This document shows positions 1-12,069 of a stretch of DNA of 64,000 nt, in pieces. Position numbers and translations under genes: made by a program. Origin of the DNA: Aradus depressus (lineage: Eukaryota > Arthropoda > Insecta > Hemiptera > Aradidae). Within the stretch, counting starts at the first letter, position 1. Each line of letters begins with the position of its first letter. Location: positions 38,066,045-38,130,044 of the forward strand of contig OY759221.1 in the NCBI GenBank assembly GCA_963662175.1, written 5' to 3'. The notes below the pieces were generated by a model. It saw only the letters and a list, made by a program, of their open reading frames with translations. It searched no databases and was not told the origin of the DNA.

Positions 1-930
1 CGGAAGTGGTCAATACGTATTCATTGGATCTTGAATCGTGAACATCAGTTGAAACCTCGATCTTGGATTTTCGCTCGCTTATAATACTATAGTGTGATAA
101 AAATAATAATGTAAAAGTTAAATAAAACTAAATATAAATAAATAATAATTAATAAATAACAATAACGAAATAATAATACAAACAATAAATTACCACATTT
201 CCTGTAGAAATTTTATAACTGGTCTTCTATTTAATTTTGATTTCTACACTAATTTCCGAAAAGGGCCCTAGAAAATATCAAAAGTTCAAGACGTGCAATT
301 TTGAAGAATGTCCACGTAATTTTTAAAAAAATTTCAATTAACAAACTTTTCATTTGGATTTCTTAAAGAGATGCCATTTTTAATTTTTTTTCAATAATAT
401 TGAATCTAATCCAAAGGTTTTCAAATTATCTTACTGGGCCAACAGGGGAAATGAATAGCATAGAATTTACGAGAACAAATAATTTGTGTTTATTTTCTTA
501 CATCTACATAATAAAATTAAAAACTAAATATTGAAACAAACAAAAATCAAAAGAAAAAACTGAAAAACTAAATTCTTAACACTAATTCAATCTTTTTTTG
601 TTTTATATTTTGGCCATTTTTTAAATTTAAGTCATATATTTCTGGGCATATATCCTGTCATATACACCGTCAATTTCACTTCTATTTAGTTCATCACACC
701 TTAAGCCTAAACACCGCTCTCCATGTTCACTCAGATCATCTCCATTCTACCCAGGCCTAGACGCCCACTAAAAACAGCTGATGGCCATGTTTTGTTTTTT
801 ACTCATTTGTTTACAAAATAAATTTGTTTTTTATAGAAAAATAAATATAATTAATTTTTTAATATTAATAATTTAATCATTTTAATGTGTGTATTTTTTT
901 TATACATCACAATAGGTATAAGAAAGTAAA
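1..930 (+). repeat. R1 repeat family, long copy
   Basis: This copy defines the R1 family. Diagnostic blocks are accacatttcctgt, gttcaagacgtgcaatttt, a block near 440-475 with aaatgaatagcatag, and cagctgatggccatg near 775. The end near 912-925 reads acatcacaat then ggtataagaaagta. Reverse-strand copies with the same block order lie at 9575 and 28683, and a forward copy at 10500. No coding capacity was seen. The class is unknown; a non-autonomous DNA element is likely. Confidence 0.7.
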
Positions 931-1410
931 TTTTTATTTAATTTGAAAAGATTGCATGTTACTCTGAAACAGAATATGAGAGCGAGAATACTCTTATTAC
1001 AAAGTGGATTTCTTTGTCTTTTGGATTCGATTGGAGAAGTGAAGTGTTCTCTTAAGAAGGTAGCTGGAGACGGGGGAGGTAGGTTGGGTGCAAAAGGTCC
1101 CCTGGGAACCCTATTTCACGTTCCGCTGAACAAATTCCCCAAGACTCCCGGTAAAACTAGTGTTTGCCCTGTAGAAAAGTATCGGAAAAGTGGGCCTATG
1201 TAAGAACCACCTTCAAATGGAGTTTCTTTTATAAAACTTTATACAGTCCACTGTCGAATCCCCTCTTCTATAAACACTATTCCAGGTATATATATAAGGA
1301 TCATGCGTTCCCTCAGATTTATCGGGAACTATCATTATATTTTGGCCCCTCAACAAATCTTCCGCCTATTATATTTTTTTATTCAAACTTTGTACAATAA
1401 TTGATCTTGT
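931..1410. other. Unassigned intronic sequence
   Basis: No recognised repeat, RNA or coding homology. An 86-codon open frame at 943-1203 resembles no family known to me. Confidence 0.4.
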
Positions 1411-1885
1411 AAAAAGTAGTCGGTGAATCATCGGCAATATGCTTTTCCACAACGAATTAATCAATTAACTTTTCGCTCCCCCTGAAAAACCAGTCGACCA
1501 TTTAGGCTAGTAATCAATAGTGACCTATTACATAGGAGCTTCTAAATCCACATACGAAAATTAGGGTTCTTAAATTAATTTCATCGACAATTATTGAGGT
1601 TTTTCATCTTATCCCCCGTTCCCTCCAACCGATTGCGATGAAAATTAATAAGTGGCGTCTTTATGGGGTTTTGAATGTTCGTCTGAAATTTTGTGCCGAT
1701 ACATTCAAAACAACGGCAATTATTAACATTTTTGTAGTAAGCCTCCTCTCAAAACCCCCCCTTTTCTTTGGCCAGTTTGGCTAGGTGTCGGAAATCAAGA
1801 AATTCCGGTGAAAACTCAAGTTCGAATTTCTGGCCCATTACACAACTTCCCATATACTTCGTATAGCGAGGGAAGTATAAGGGTA
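1411..1885 (+). repeat. R3 repeat family, near full-length copy
   Basis: This is a good example of the commonest repeat here. The head contains gtcggtgaatcatcgg, then cgaattaatcaattaac. The middle carries gccgatacattcaaaacaac and ggggttttgaat. The tail has aaattccggtgaaaactc, then acttcccatatacttcg and tatagcgagggaagt. Both ends are palindromic: the consensus head is CGGTGAATCACCG, and the tail pairs CTTCCC with GGGAAG around TATAC-TTC-GTATA. ACTTCCCCAGC near the head is the inverse of GCTGGGGAAGT at the tail. No coding sequence is present in short copies. Confidence 0.8.
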
Positions 1886-2680
1886 GATGAAGTTTCTTAA
1901 GGGACGTGTCAGGAAAAAGCCCCGGCCCGCTATAACCTCACTTGAGCAATAACCAGATCCCGGGCTCACTCGACAAACATAGAAAAAAAAACTCAGGAAA
2001 ATCTTGTATTCATAGATTCCATTTCCATTCTGAAAAATATAGATTTTGGTAGTGTGTGAAGTCATTAATATCGTTGTGAAAAAATTCTTTATGTTGTCCG
2101 AACACTGAAGAAGGGAATGATATATTGTATGTTCACGTATGTTGAAAAAATTCGTCTTAATCCTTTGCGAAAAAAAGACAATGAACAACGTTGAATGTCT
2201 GAAATGATCATCCTTACTTACTTCCCGACCTTATAACAGCTCATTGTGTTATTGTTAAATTATTTTGTTAAATGCTGTCGGGGGCAGTACTTTTTAACGC
2301 TCTAATTTATTTGTTATATTCATAAATAATACATTATATACTATTATTATTGTCGTCACTTTTTACCTTAAATGATAGTAGGATATGTTGGGGGGAGATA
2401 TATCGAACGACAAAAAACGGTGTTGGAGTTCACACTACTCTGGACGGGAGATGTACAACAGAGGATGACACAATAGTATTTTAAACTTTTCGTTTTTGTC
2501 ATTAAAATAAATAGTGAGAAGATAACCTTTTTGTTTAAATTTGAAGATCAAGTTAATCAGAAAAATCGGATAAAAGTACGATTTGGGAAGGCGAAATGTT
2601 CAAATAATTGTAATTAAACGTTACGCTCGTTTCGTTACTTTCAGTCATAAATCTGATCTTTGTATAGACATTTGAAGGTC
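1886..2680. other. Unassigned intronic sequence
   Basis: No recognised gene or repeat; ordinary AT-rich sequence ending in the poly-T of the next SINE. Confidence 0.4.
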
Positions 2681-2912
2681 ATTTTTTTTTTTTTTTTTTT
2701 TTTTTTTTTCACCTTTTGTTTGATGCAATTAGCCACGTCACTCTGTGTTATCTAATTATTTACGACATCCATGGCCCCGGGAGGGAGTTCTATCTTCGAA
2801 ATAAAACTCACTCCCGGGCGAGATTCGAACCCGCAAACCATGGTGAGACCATGCGACCAAAGCCCTACGTTCTAGCCCGCACGGCCACCATGGCTCCCAA
2901 TTTGAAGGTCAT
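2681..2912 (-). mobile_element. SINE2, tRNA-derived SINE, full-length copy
   Basis: Read on the minus strand it starts at tggtggccgtgcgggctag (box A-like) and has gcgggttcgaatctcg (box B). A body with ccatggatgtcgtaaata follows, and the tail is a run of about 27 A (poly-T at 2683-2709). The same order recurs at 49447-49635 and, damaged, at 20048. Confidence 0.85.
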
Positions 2913-2968
2913 TAAAAATGACTTGATATGTCGGCCTTGAATAGTACCTAACATGTAATTTCACGAAA

Positions 2969-3045
2969 ACCTTAGTCATTACATAAAATATTGTAAATCC
3001 GACATAATATGTCGGATTTACAATATGTTATGTAATGACTAAGGT
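2969..3045. repeat. 38 bp-arm palindrome with almost no loop
   Basis: The left arm 2969-3006 (accttagtcattacataaaa ... ccgacata) and right arm 3008-3045 are reverse complements around a single central A, with about two mismatches. It could extrude as a cruciform. No flanking element was recognised. Confidence 0.9.
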
Positions 3046-3356
3046 AAGAATTACATTAATTGACTGTATTATAGCGACAATCAGCCAGTGTAATTGGTTT
3101 CCAGTTACAAAAGTTACACAATACATATTACCATGTTTTCTTAAAGGTTAGTATTTATATTAAATAATATTTTCTGTTTACCCAATTATATTTTGCCTCA
3201 TCGATTTATGCTTGGGTATTCTTATCACCCTTTGTGCGAAGATTCAATTATATAACTTCAATAGATTCCAAGATATCTAGGGAGGGGATCCAAATTCATT
3301 TCAAATGCTCACCCCTGTTAACGCTCCAAGGTTAATTAAGAGTTACAATCAGTGTT
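3046..3356. other. Unassigned intronic sequence
   Basis: No recognised feature before the satellite array begins. Confidence 0.4.
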
Positions 3357-5595
3357 GTTATTCATTTATTTATTGATTTTATACATTTCTCACTTCATAC
3401 ATGATTTATTTTTTATATATATCTATATACATAGGTATATTTGATTATCTTTATTCATTTATTTATTGATTTTATACATTTCTCACTTCATACATGATTT
3501 ATTTTTTATATATATCTATATACATAGGTATATTTGATTATCTTTATTCATTTATTTATTGATTTTATACATTTCTCACTTCATACATGATTTATTTTTT
3601 ATATATATCTATATACATAGGTATATTTGATTATCTTTATTCATTTATTTATTGATTTTATACATTTCTCACTTCATACATGATTTATTTTTTATATATA
3701 TCTATATACATAGGTATATTTGATTATCTTTATTCATTTATTTATTGATTTTATACATTTCTCACTTCATACATGATTTATTTTTTATATATATATAGGT
3801 ATATTTGATTATCTTTATTCATTTATTTATTGATTTTATACATTTCTCACTTCATACATGATTTATTTTTTATATATATCTATATACATAGGTATATTTG
3901 ATTATCTTTATTCATTTATTTATTGATTTTATACATTTCTCACTTCATACATGATTTATTTTTTATATATATCTATATACATAGGTATATTTGATTATCT
4001 TTATTCATTTATTTATTGATTTTATACATTTCTCACTTCATACATGATTTATTTTTTATATATATCTATATACATAGGTATATTTGATTATCTTTATTCA
4101 TTTATTTATTGATTTTATACATTTCTCACTTCATACATGATTTATTTTTTATATATATCTATATACATAGGTATATTTGATTATCTTTATTCATTTATTT
4201 ATTGATTTTATACATTTCTCACTTCATACATGATTTATTTTTTATATATATCTATATACATAGGTATATTTGATTATCTTTATTCATTTATTTATTGATT
4301 TTATACATTTCTCACTTCATACATGATTTATTTTTTATATATATCTATATACATAGGTATATTTGATTATCTTTATTCATTTATTTATTGATTTTATACA
4401 TTTCTCACTTCATACATGATTTATTTTTTATATATATCTATATACATAGGTATATTTGATTATCTTTATTCATTTATTTATTGATTTTATACATTTCTCA
4501 CTTCATACATGATTTATTTTTTATATATATCTATATACATAGGTATATTTGATTATCTTTATTCATTTATTTATTGATTTTATACATTTCTCACTTCATA
4601 CATGATTTATTTTTTATATATATCTATATACATAGGTATATTTGATTATCTTTATTCATTTATTTATTGATTTTATACATTTCTCACTTCATACATGATT
4701 TATTTTTTATATATATCTATATACATAGGTATATTTGATTATCTTTATTCATTTATTTATTGATTTTATACATTTCTCACTTCATACATGATTTATTTTT
4801 TATATATATCTATATACATAGGTATATTTGATTATCTTTATTCATTTATTTATTGATTTTATACATTTCTCACTTCATACATGATTTATTTTTTATATAT
4901 ATCTATATACATAGGTATATTTGATTATCTTTATTCATTTATTTATTGATTTTATACATTTCTCACTTCATACATGATTTATTTTTTATATATATCTATA
5001 TACATAGGTATATTTGATTATCTTTATTCATTTATTTATTGATTTTATACATTTCTCACTTCATACATGATTTATTTTTTATATATATCTATATACATAG
5101 GTATATTTGATTATCTTTATTCATTTATTTATTGATTTTATACATTTCTCACTTCATACATGATTTATTTTTTATATATATCTATATACATAGGTATATT
5201 TGATTATCTTTATTCATTTATTTATTGATTTTATACATTTCTCACTTCATACATGATTTATTTTTTATATATATCTATATACATAGGTATATTTGATTAT
5301 CTTTATTCATTTATTTATTGATTTTATACATTTCTCACTTCATACATGATTTATTTTTTATATATATCTATATACATAGGTATATTTGATTATCTTTATT
5401 CATTTATTTATTGATTTTATACATTTCTCACTTCATACATGATTTATTTTTTATATATATCTATATACATAGGTATATTTGATTATCTTTATTCATTTAT
5501 TTATTGATTGTATACATTTCTCACTTCATACATGATTTATTTTTTATATATATCTATATACATAGGTATATTTGATTATCTTTATTCATTTATTA
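3357..5595. repeat. 93 bp satellite array, about 24 copies
   Basis: The unit begins ttcatttatttattgatttt, continues tacatttctcacttcataca, and ends in an AT stretch with ctatatacataggtatattt. Starts fall every 93 bp from 3361 to 5585. One unit (3733-3817) is 8 bp short through loss inside the tatatatctatatacat stretch, and one has a single change (attgattgtatac near 5509). Otherwise the copies look identical, so the array is young or actively homogenised. Confidence 0.97.
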
Positions 5596-5606
5596 TACAT
5601 ACTATG

Positions 5607-5956
5607 TACTGAGGGCGATGGTAGCTAAAAGGTAACGTGCTTGCCTCCTGAGCTCAAGATCGTGAGATCGAAACCCAGCCAAAGCCCTTAGGTTTTTTAT
5701 CTGGGAGTTGAAAAAACCTTAAGCACGTCGTCCTACAGATAGGACGTTAAAAGATGCTCCCGAGCCTGTATCATGTAATGTACTCTTTAAAGACCCCTAT
5801 CAATCCAAGGTGAATACACCTGCGTTGGCAACATTTAGACTCCCATTGTAAAGTCAGGCTCATGTCCACTACAGCAAAGAAAAAGCGCACTGGTAGTAGG
5901 CGATATGACCTCGTTTTTAAAACCTGGGTATGAGTCACAATAACTAACATAATATG
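5607..5956 (+). mobile_element. SINE1, tRNA-derived SINE, full-length copy
   Basis: The family is defined by a tRNA-like head (box A ggtagctcagtggt, box B gggttcgaaacccg), a middle with gagcacgccgtccttcgg and gcctgtacgatgtcagg, and a tail with tttaggactcccacagtaga. It ends near ggcgatatgacctcg and gcatgagtcataataacta. This copy is complete but diverged, with a damaged box B (gagatcgaaaccc). Confidence 0.88.
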
Positions 5957-6136
5957 TTCTTCCTTATAAATATAATTCCTTTAGTTCATTCAAATTTCTT
6001 CTTTTGACCTTGTATTGTTAAGATTTTGTTGCACATTATTATTAATTTATTATTTTTTGAACTTTATGAAAACTCTTCTGTTTTCATAGCTAGATTTTCC
6101 GTCAGGACAGTAAGAATTTCCTCCACTGTGAGGTTT

Positions 6137-6354
6137 CTCTTGGGGTTGGAATAATAATAATAATAATTTTTATTGTTTAAAGGGATCACCCCTATACAAT
6201 TGAGACAGTGACCATTACTTTTACAATATTGACACTAACATTTCCAAAATTATATATTGGTCAGCTGGACAAAAATTAAATATATACAGGAACCTTTAAC
6301 AAACTAAATAAATAACATAAATAAATAAAGTATAAATAAAATAAGTAATTACCA

Positions 6355-6385
<31 letters not shown>

Positions 6386-6400
6386 TAACAAAGACAGTAA
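6137..6400. repeat. AAT-rich microsatellites
   Basis: An (ATA)n run near 6150 and a longer (AAT)n run at about 6357-6385 flank AT-rich sequence with no coding signal. Confidence 0.8.
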
Positions 6401-6454
6401 ATATGGAGTAGGGATTACGTATCGAATATCAATATACTATGGAAGTTAAATACA

Positions 6455-6720
6455 TTATTCATTAACAATGAATGATCTAAGTTTCAGAGCGCTGATTAAA
6501 TAATAGGAAATATTTGAGATATCATTGTTATTATGGGCCAGGAGTAATGTCTGAAAGTTGGATCGGTCTATACTGACACTCTGAGGCAGGAAGTGGCTTC
6601 TAATGGGGGAGTATATCGGACAGGATATTAACAGCTGGTATACGTCTTCCAATTTTGGGGTTGGAGTATCACAGCTTCAGGTAATCTCAGAATTGTATAA
6701 ATGTGCCAACCTAGAAAATA
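6455..6720 (-). mobile_element. LINE C-terminal fragment (zinc-finger region after reverse transcriptase)
   Basis: The minus strand reads HLYNSEIT, a stop, SCDTPTPKLEDVYQLLISCP, then IYSPIRSHFLPQ. The C..C....ED..HLL..CP pattern is typical of the region after the RT domain in non-LTR retrotransposons. The fragment has one stop and no RT upstream, so it is a 5'-truncated dead copy. A related piece (LAYLYNSEVSCRYDSP) lies at 41100-41185. Confidence 0.7.
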
Positions 6721-6756
6721 TTAATAAATATAATATATATAATATATATATATATA

Positions 6757-6799
<43 letters not shown>

Positions 6800-6832
6800 A
6801 TATATATATATAAAATATATATATATATAGTG
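6715..6832. repeat. AT dinucleotide repeat
   Basis: Interrupted (TA)n and (ATAAA)n sequence at the end of the LINE fragment. Confidence 0.9.
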
Positions 6833-6845
6833 AAATTAGAAAATA

Positions 6846-6962
6846 GTAATTGTGTGGCTTTAATTACGAGGTGATACCCTCTATTACCAGAGCGCTCTTT
6901 CATCGCTCTAGAGCACATGAGCCCGACTCTACTATGGAAGTCCTAAATTTCTTTCGTATCCG
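6846..6962 (-). mobile_element. SINE1 fragment (tail half)
   Basis: Matches the SINE1 3' half in reverse: ttaattacgaggtgata, ccagagcgctctttc, gagcccgactctacta. Confidence 0.8.
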
Positions 6963-6969
6963 CGATCTT

Positions 6970-7440
6970 GAGCACACTAGGCTTGCACGCTACCCGCGCA
7001 AACTAATTAAAAAATATAACAAGTTTTTTGGTGTTTTATTAGCTTATCACTACTCATAATTTTTCAATTCATTTCAGTAAATGCCAGCTTTAAGTGAAAT
7101 GACTAGGTATTTAGGGGTAGTCTATTTGACGCGGACATACACACACACGTTACACATTTAATAAAATAGCAAAGTTCAAATTTTCTCTTTGGCTCAGACG
7201 CATCTTTTAGAAGTTGAACAAAAACAAGGCCATTAACCATTCAATAAATGGTGGGCTTGTCAGAGATAAGGCCAACTTTGGGAGGGGGGGCTCTCTTTAT
7301 CCTCTCCATTAACCCTATATCCAGACTTCACTATATTCCATGAGCGCCCCCACCCCCACCCACCCCATCTATTTTTACAGGGACGAGAAAAACTTTTCAA
7401 CGGGAACAAAGGTGAATATCAACCCCAGTCAAACAGAAAT
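6970..7440. other. Unassigned intronic sequence
   Basis: No recognised feature apart from a C-rich stretch near 7347-7370. Confidence 0.4.
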
Positions 7441-7560
7441 ACAGTAGAGACCCATTTATCTGAGGTAAAGTAGATCAGAAGGATCTTGGATAATCGAAAA
7501 CCGGATAAACCGTTCAGAACCTACAGCCCACAAGGCCATCACTACCCCGCTATAACTGAA
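7441..7560 (+). mobile_element. Single pogo/Tigger-like transposon end
   Basis: cagtagagacccatttatct followed by gataatcgaaaaccggataa resembles the terminal inverted repeat of pogo/Tigger elements, which begin CAGTAGAACCCC and repeat a GGATAA motif. No partner end was found. Confidence 0.5.
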
Positions 7561-7649
7561 AAAATACATATATATTAAAAAATATAATAACAAATACTTA
7601 AAAGATATACTTATATAAATTAGGTAATTTAAATAACTCGGACGACCAT

Positions 7650-8317
7650 ATCGATGCGTTCCAGGCAAAAGGCCCTATCCCACACTATTGACTATCCCGC
7701 ACATTTCTGTTAACTCCATTTTGTAATAATTTTTAACAAAATTTATAAAAATAGAAAATTAGAAATTGGAGGGCCTTTGGCATTGCAAAATGTGGTCCAG
7801 GGAAAAGGCCCTAACCCACATACTCTCAGAAAACTTTAAATCCCCCAGTCCAAAGCCCTATCCCACTAGTTTGATGCTGTTCATTGATCCGTTTCATTTA
7901 AATCTAGCGCCCTAATCGGTTTTTTGTTAAATATAAATAAATTAAAAAATTTAATAAAAGATAATTTTTTATTTTACCAATGATAGAAGTGGGTTAGGGC
8001 TTTCGTTGTGAACATTCGGGACTTTCAAAAACTGCCAAAAGCCCTAACCAATAGGTTATACATTATGAGAAAGGCCCCGTTGCTACAAGGTGACCAAGGC
8101 CCTAATCAACAAAGTGGTTCACTTTACTGTTATTTCTTGTAAAGAGATGCAAGTATTGATGAAAAATAATTGTTCTATGTAACAAAAAAGATTCTTAAAA
8201 ATTACAGTGAAACTAATGTGGAGCCAACTTGGTTTGTTTAATAATGAAACAGTTTTTTCTTTCTCCTGTAAAGTTAACCTTATGTGGGTTAGGGCCTTTT
8301 GCTTGGAACGCATCGAT
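7650..8317. mobile_element. Unclassified foldback element with iterated GGCCCTAACC motifs
   Basis: Terminal inverted repeats: left atcgatgcgttccaggcaaa plus aggccctatcccaca, right the inverse of atcgatgcgttccaagcaaa plus aggccctaacccaca. Inside, the motif AAGGCCCTAAyCC or its reverse recurs near 7669, 7803, 7852, 7993, 8039, 8098 and 8290. There is no convincing transposase. The element is 668 bp. Confidence 0.75.
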
Positions 8318-8668
8318 ATATACATTCTTCTACGTATTCTATTATCTTGTTACGGTTTAACTGAAATAAATATTATTATTAGATTAATCGCATGCATTAC
8401 GGAAGTCTTCAATATCATTTGTACATGTTCCCATTTATGACCAGCTCAATGGTCCTACATCGATACTGTCGCTATCGATATCTCCCCGATATCTAATGAA
8501 TCGAAAGAATCACTCTCTCTCCCTGATGGATGCTCGTTTTTCAAACTAAATCCCCCCCCATCTCTTTCCAAAGCTCCCAACCAACCTTAGTCCATCTATG
8601 ATCGGGTTTCCAATAGTCCAAGCTCTCTCACATTTAGTGTAGTCCCAGACAATATATTTATCTAATAG
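8318..8668. other. Unassigned intronic sequence
   Basis: No recognised feature. Confidence 0.4.
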
Positions 8669-8762
8669 AGCGCGCCGGTAGCTCAGTGGTATGCGTCCTT
8701 GCTTACTGAGCTCAAGATGGCGGGTTCGAAACCCGGCCTAGGCCCTTAATTTATTTTATCTG
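8669..8762 (+). mobile_element. SINE1 head with good A and B boxes
   Basis: cgccggtagctcagtggtat and gcgggttcgaaacccggcct are near consensus. The copy stops in a poly-T at about 8765. Confidence 0.85.
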
Positions 8763-9574
8763 GTTTTTTTTTTTATACCTTTAAATCTTTACAAAATAAG
8801 ACAAATGATAAATAGGCTACCTCCTCCCAGAAGAGGGAGTCTGAGTGAGGGAGGGGGAGCAGTCAGCTAGGACTGTACATCGCTTAATAATTAAACATAT
8901 TGTTACATATTATTCTATCTTTGAATATATCAATAGTAATAATATATCAATAGAAAAGCAAATATATATACTTAGATATAATCAACAATAATAATGAGAA
9001 TGGACTTGACAGTGACTCGATAAATAAATAAAGTAGGTACATATTAAGATAGAAGAATCCCTAAGAATAAAAAAAACTAACGTAGAGAAACAATACAAAA
9101 AAATAAAGAGAAAAAAAAAATAAATAAATAAAAATAGAATCTTTGGTAAAAATAAAAAGTATCTAACTAAAATAAGAAATATTCTCGTAATATAGATGAA
9201 AAATAAATGAATAATAAAGTGCTGATTGAATGAACCTGACATCCCGGTGACCTGGCATTGAATGATAACCGAGTGAGAGACAAGACAAGTGGACATGAAG
9301 TTGGCAGAGTACAACAGCATACATGGGGGGCACCGTGGCAGGGCAGGGAGACAAGAGAGCAGAACAGAGCGTCGTGCTAGTCAGAGTAGAGAGAACTTAA
9401 CAAGGACTCAACCTGATCAGAGCTCAGTCCGGTGACCCACTCCCATGACCCTAGTAGGTAAAATAAAATTAAGCACGCTGACCATTTGTATTATCATGAA
9501 ATTTTAAAATTGTATTCAGATTTTCAGATCTCGGACCAATCACAGAATTACTCCGGATACGTCAGTAAGATTGT
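8763..9574. other. Unassigned intronic sequence
   Basis: A-rich and purine-rich stretches; no gene or named repeat recognised. Confidence 0.4.
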
Positions 9575-9965
9575 GATGTATAAAATAATACACACATTAA
9601 AATAATTAAATTATAAACATTAAAAAATTAATTATATTTATTTTTATATAAAAAACATTTCTTTTAAAACAAATGCATGTAGAAAACAAAACACGGCCAT
9701 CAGCTGTTTTAATTAGTGTGTGTAAAGAGAGTCGAGGCCTGGGTTCTATGGCGGCGGTCTGAGTGAAAATGTAGAGTGGTGTTTAGGCTTATGTTGTAAT
9801 GAACTAAATAGAAGTGTATTGACGGTGAAACTGATCCAAAAAGAAGGTACTTTTATTTGTTTATATGTACAGGATATATGCCCAGATATATATAACTTAA
9901 TTTTAGAGAATGTCCCAAAATATAAAACAAAAAGATTGAATTAGTGTTGGGTGATCGAAAACTTA
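9575..9965 (-). repeat. R1 repeat, reverse copy
   Basis: The reverse complement matches 585-915 block for block, including the terminal gatgtataaaataatacac. A 27 bp segment with aaggtacttttattt present here is absent from the copy at window start. Confidence 0.8.
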
Positions 9966-10315
9966 ATTGATTAATTCGTCGTGGGGATGTACACGGCCGG
10001 TGACTATATTGCCCATTAGGTATGCATTAAAAAGGGAATGTTAAGCCGGCTTTATATAGAAATGAGAAAATAAAAAAAATAATTGAGTTTAAAGGGGGGA
10101 GAATCCTTTGTTCTTTGTAAACAAAGCCATTAAAAAAACCGAGACGATAACATGAGGAAAATAAGATCTTTTCAAGACTTGGATGTCTTAAATTAAAATT
10201 TACTGAGATCTAGGAAGTAAAAATAGAACTAGGATGCACGTATTATCTGTTTATCTAGGAGTTGGGCAACAGGCGGCCGGCTTCTATGAAAGAAGTACTG
10301 CGCATGTCAATTCCA
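9966..10315. other. Short R3 head fragment, then unassigned sequence
   Basis: 9959-10003 is an R3 head in reverse (attgattaattcgtcgtggg, then cacggccggtga). The rest is unassigned. Confidence 0.5.
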
Positions 10316-10318
10316 GCA

Positions 10319-10482
10319 TAGAGGTAGTGTGCTAGCCTACTAATAGCGGGTTCGAAACCCGGCCCAGGCCCTTCCGCTTTATATATGGGCGGTGAAAAAA
10401 CGTTGAGCACGCCGTCCTTTGAATGGGACGTTAAGCGATGGACCCGAGCCTGTACTATGTGAAGTATTCGTTAAAGACTATA
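10319..10482 (+). mobile_element. SINE1 fragment (head and middle)
   Basis: agcgggttcgaaacccggcc, gagcacgccgtcctt and gggacgttaagcgatgg match SINE1; box A is damaged. Confidence 0.85.
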
Positions 10483-10499
10483 CTATTGTGATAATTAAA

Positions 10500-11177
10500 A
10501 AAATATAAAATAAAATTACCACATTTCCTGTTGAAATTATAGCTGGTCTTCTACTAAATTTTGATTTCTACAGTAATTTTCAAAAAGGCCCTAAAAAAAT
10601 ATTGAAAGTTCAAGACGTGCAATTTTGAAGAAAGTGCATGTATTTTAAAAAATTTCAATTTACAAATTTTTCATTTGGACTTCTAAATAAAATAATGAGA
10701 TGCCTGTTTTCCTAAATTTGCAAAAATGTTCAATCTAATCCTAAGGTTATCTTACTGGGTTCACAGGGAAATGAATAGCATAGAATAAGAGAACAAATAA
10801 TTGGGTTTATTTACCTAAACCTACATTATAAATAAAATCAAAATATCAATATCAAATAAAAAATCAAATTACTTACAATAAAAATATACAAACTAATTTC
10901 TACGTCTACTTTAGTCTCTTTTCTATTTAAATATTGTGGCCATTCTTTAATTCAATCTAATGACCTCCACATCTCTCCCTAGACTCTCTCACACTATTTA
11001 AAACAGCTGATCGTCGTCTTTTGTCTTCATTCATTGGTTATTCACATTTCGTTTTAAAACAAAATGCGAATAAATCCATTTTTGTATATTTATTCACTAA
11101 TTAAGTTACTTCACTCCTAACAGCTGTTTTTATACATATAATAATAATTAATTTTATAAATATTTTAATAATCTTTT

Positions 11178-11209
<32 letters not shown>

Positions 11210-11360
11210 TGGCTTTATGTACAGTGCATATTAGCCATGTGTCAATGTGTTATATATAATTATTTATAATTATAATATATTTTTATTATATTATATAATT
11301 ATTATATTTATAATTATTTATTAATAATCTTAATGTGTGTAAATTTTTTAACATCACACT
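10500..11360 (+). repeat. R1 repeat, forward copy interrupted by a SINE2 tail
   Basis: Blocks run as in 186-930, from taccacatttcctgttgaaa to ttaatgtgtgtaaattttt plus acatcacac. Inside, 11168-11240 is the 3' end of a SINE2 copy (poly-T, then gtacagtgcatattagccat). Confidence 0.8.
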
Positions 11361-11372
11361 ATAATTAACTAG

Positions 11373-11470
11373 CCTAGGTGAATAAACCTGGATAGGCTAA
11401 ATTTAGGACTTCCATAGTCGGATCTATGTCCACCAGAGCGACGAAAGAGTGCTCTGGTGTTAGACGTTAT
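11373..11470 (+). mobile_element. SINE1 fragment (tail)
   Basis: aaatttaggacttccatagt, gtccaccagagcgacgaaag, ctctggtgttagacg. Confidence 0.8.
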
Positions 11471-11477
11471 AACAATT

Positions 11478-11660
11478 TTCGAAAAAACAATTTTCGCTTC
11501 CCCAGCCATAGGAAGTACGAGAGGGAAGTTAGATAATGGTTCTAAAATTCTATGTTGAGTTTTCAATAGAATTTTATGTCACCCTCTGATGCTAAAATGG
11601 AAAATAAATTCGTCGGTGAATCACCTACGATGTACTTCCTCACTACGAAATAATTAAAGT
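11478..11660. repeat. R3 tail in reverse joined to an R3 head
   Basis: 11485-11575 is an R3 tail in reverse (cttccccagccata ... gttgagttttcaatagaatt). 11601-11660 is a forward R3 head (gtcggtgaatcacctacga). Confidence 0.7.
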
Positions 11661-11964
11661 TGATAAAAGTTGAACTATACTCAGTTTGCTTGCATTTTCG
11701 TCTTCATTTTTGAATTTATTGTTTTGTTACTAACTCTTAATGGGCCAATTTATGTGAAAATATGCATGGAATTTATCTTATCTCAAAGTTTGAGGAAAAA
11801 TGTTCATTTACATTATTTTTATTATTTAGGATATTGTGGAAAATGGGACGAAAAACATTATTATTGAAGTTTCATAATATAAATTATGTTTTTTAATATA
11901 CAGTAGCTGAGCCATTGGCTATGTCTACAGGTTTGACGATGTTTCACAATTCATTAAAAAAAAA
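11661..11964. other. Unassigned intronic sequence
   Basis: No recognised feature. Confidence 0.4.
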
Positions 11965-12069
11965 AAAAGTCGGTAAATCACTTGCATGAGTTAGTGTTCG
12001 CTCTCCCTCCAAATTCAATCCAGCGTTTGACCTAAAAATGAATGTTGTGTCGATAATTTCATTACATCG

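Noticed and set aside
3357..5595. CRISPR-like array
   Set aside because: Units are contiguous identical repeats without unique spacers, in a eukaryotic intron.
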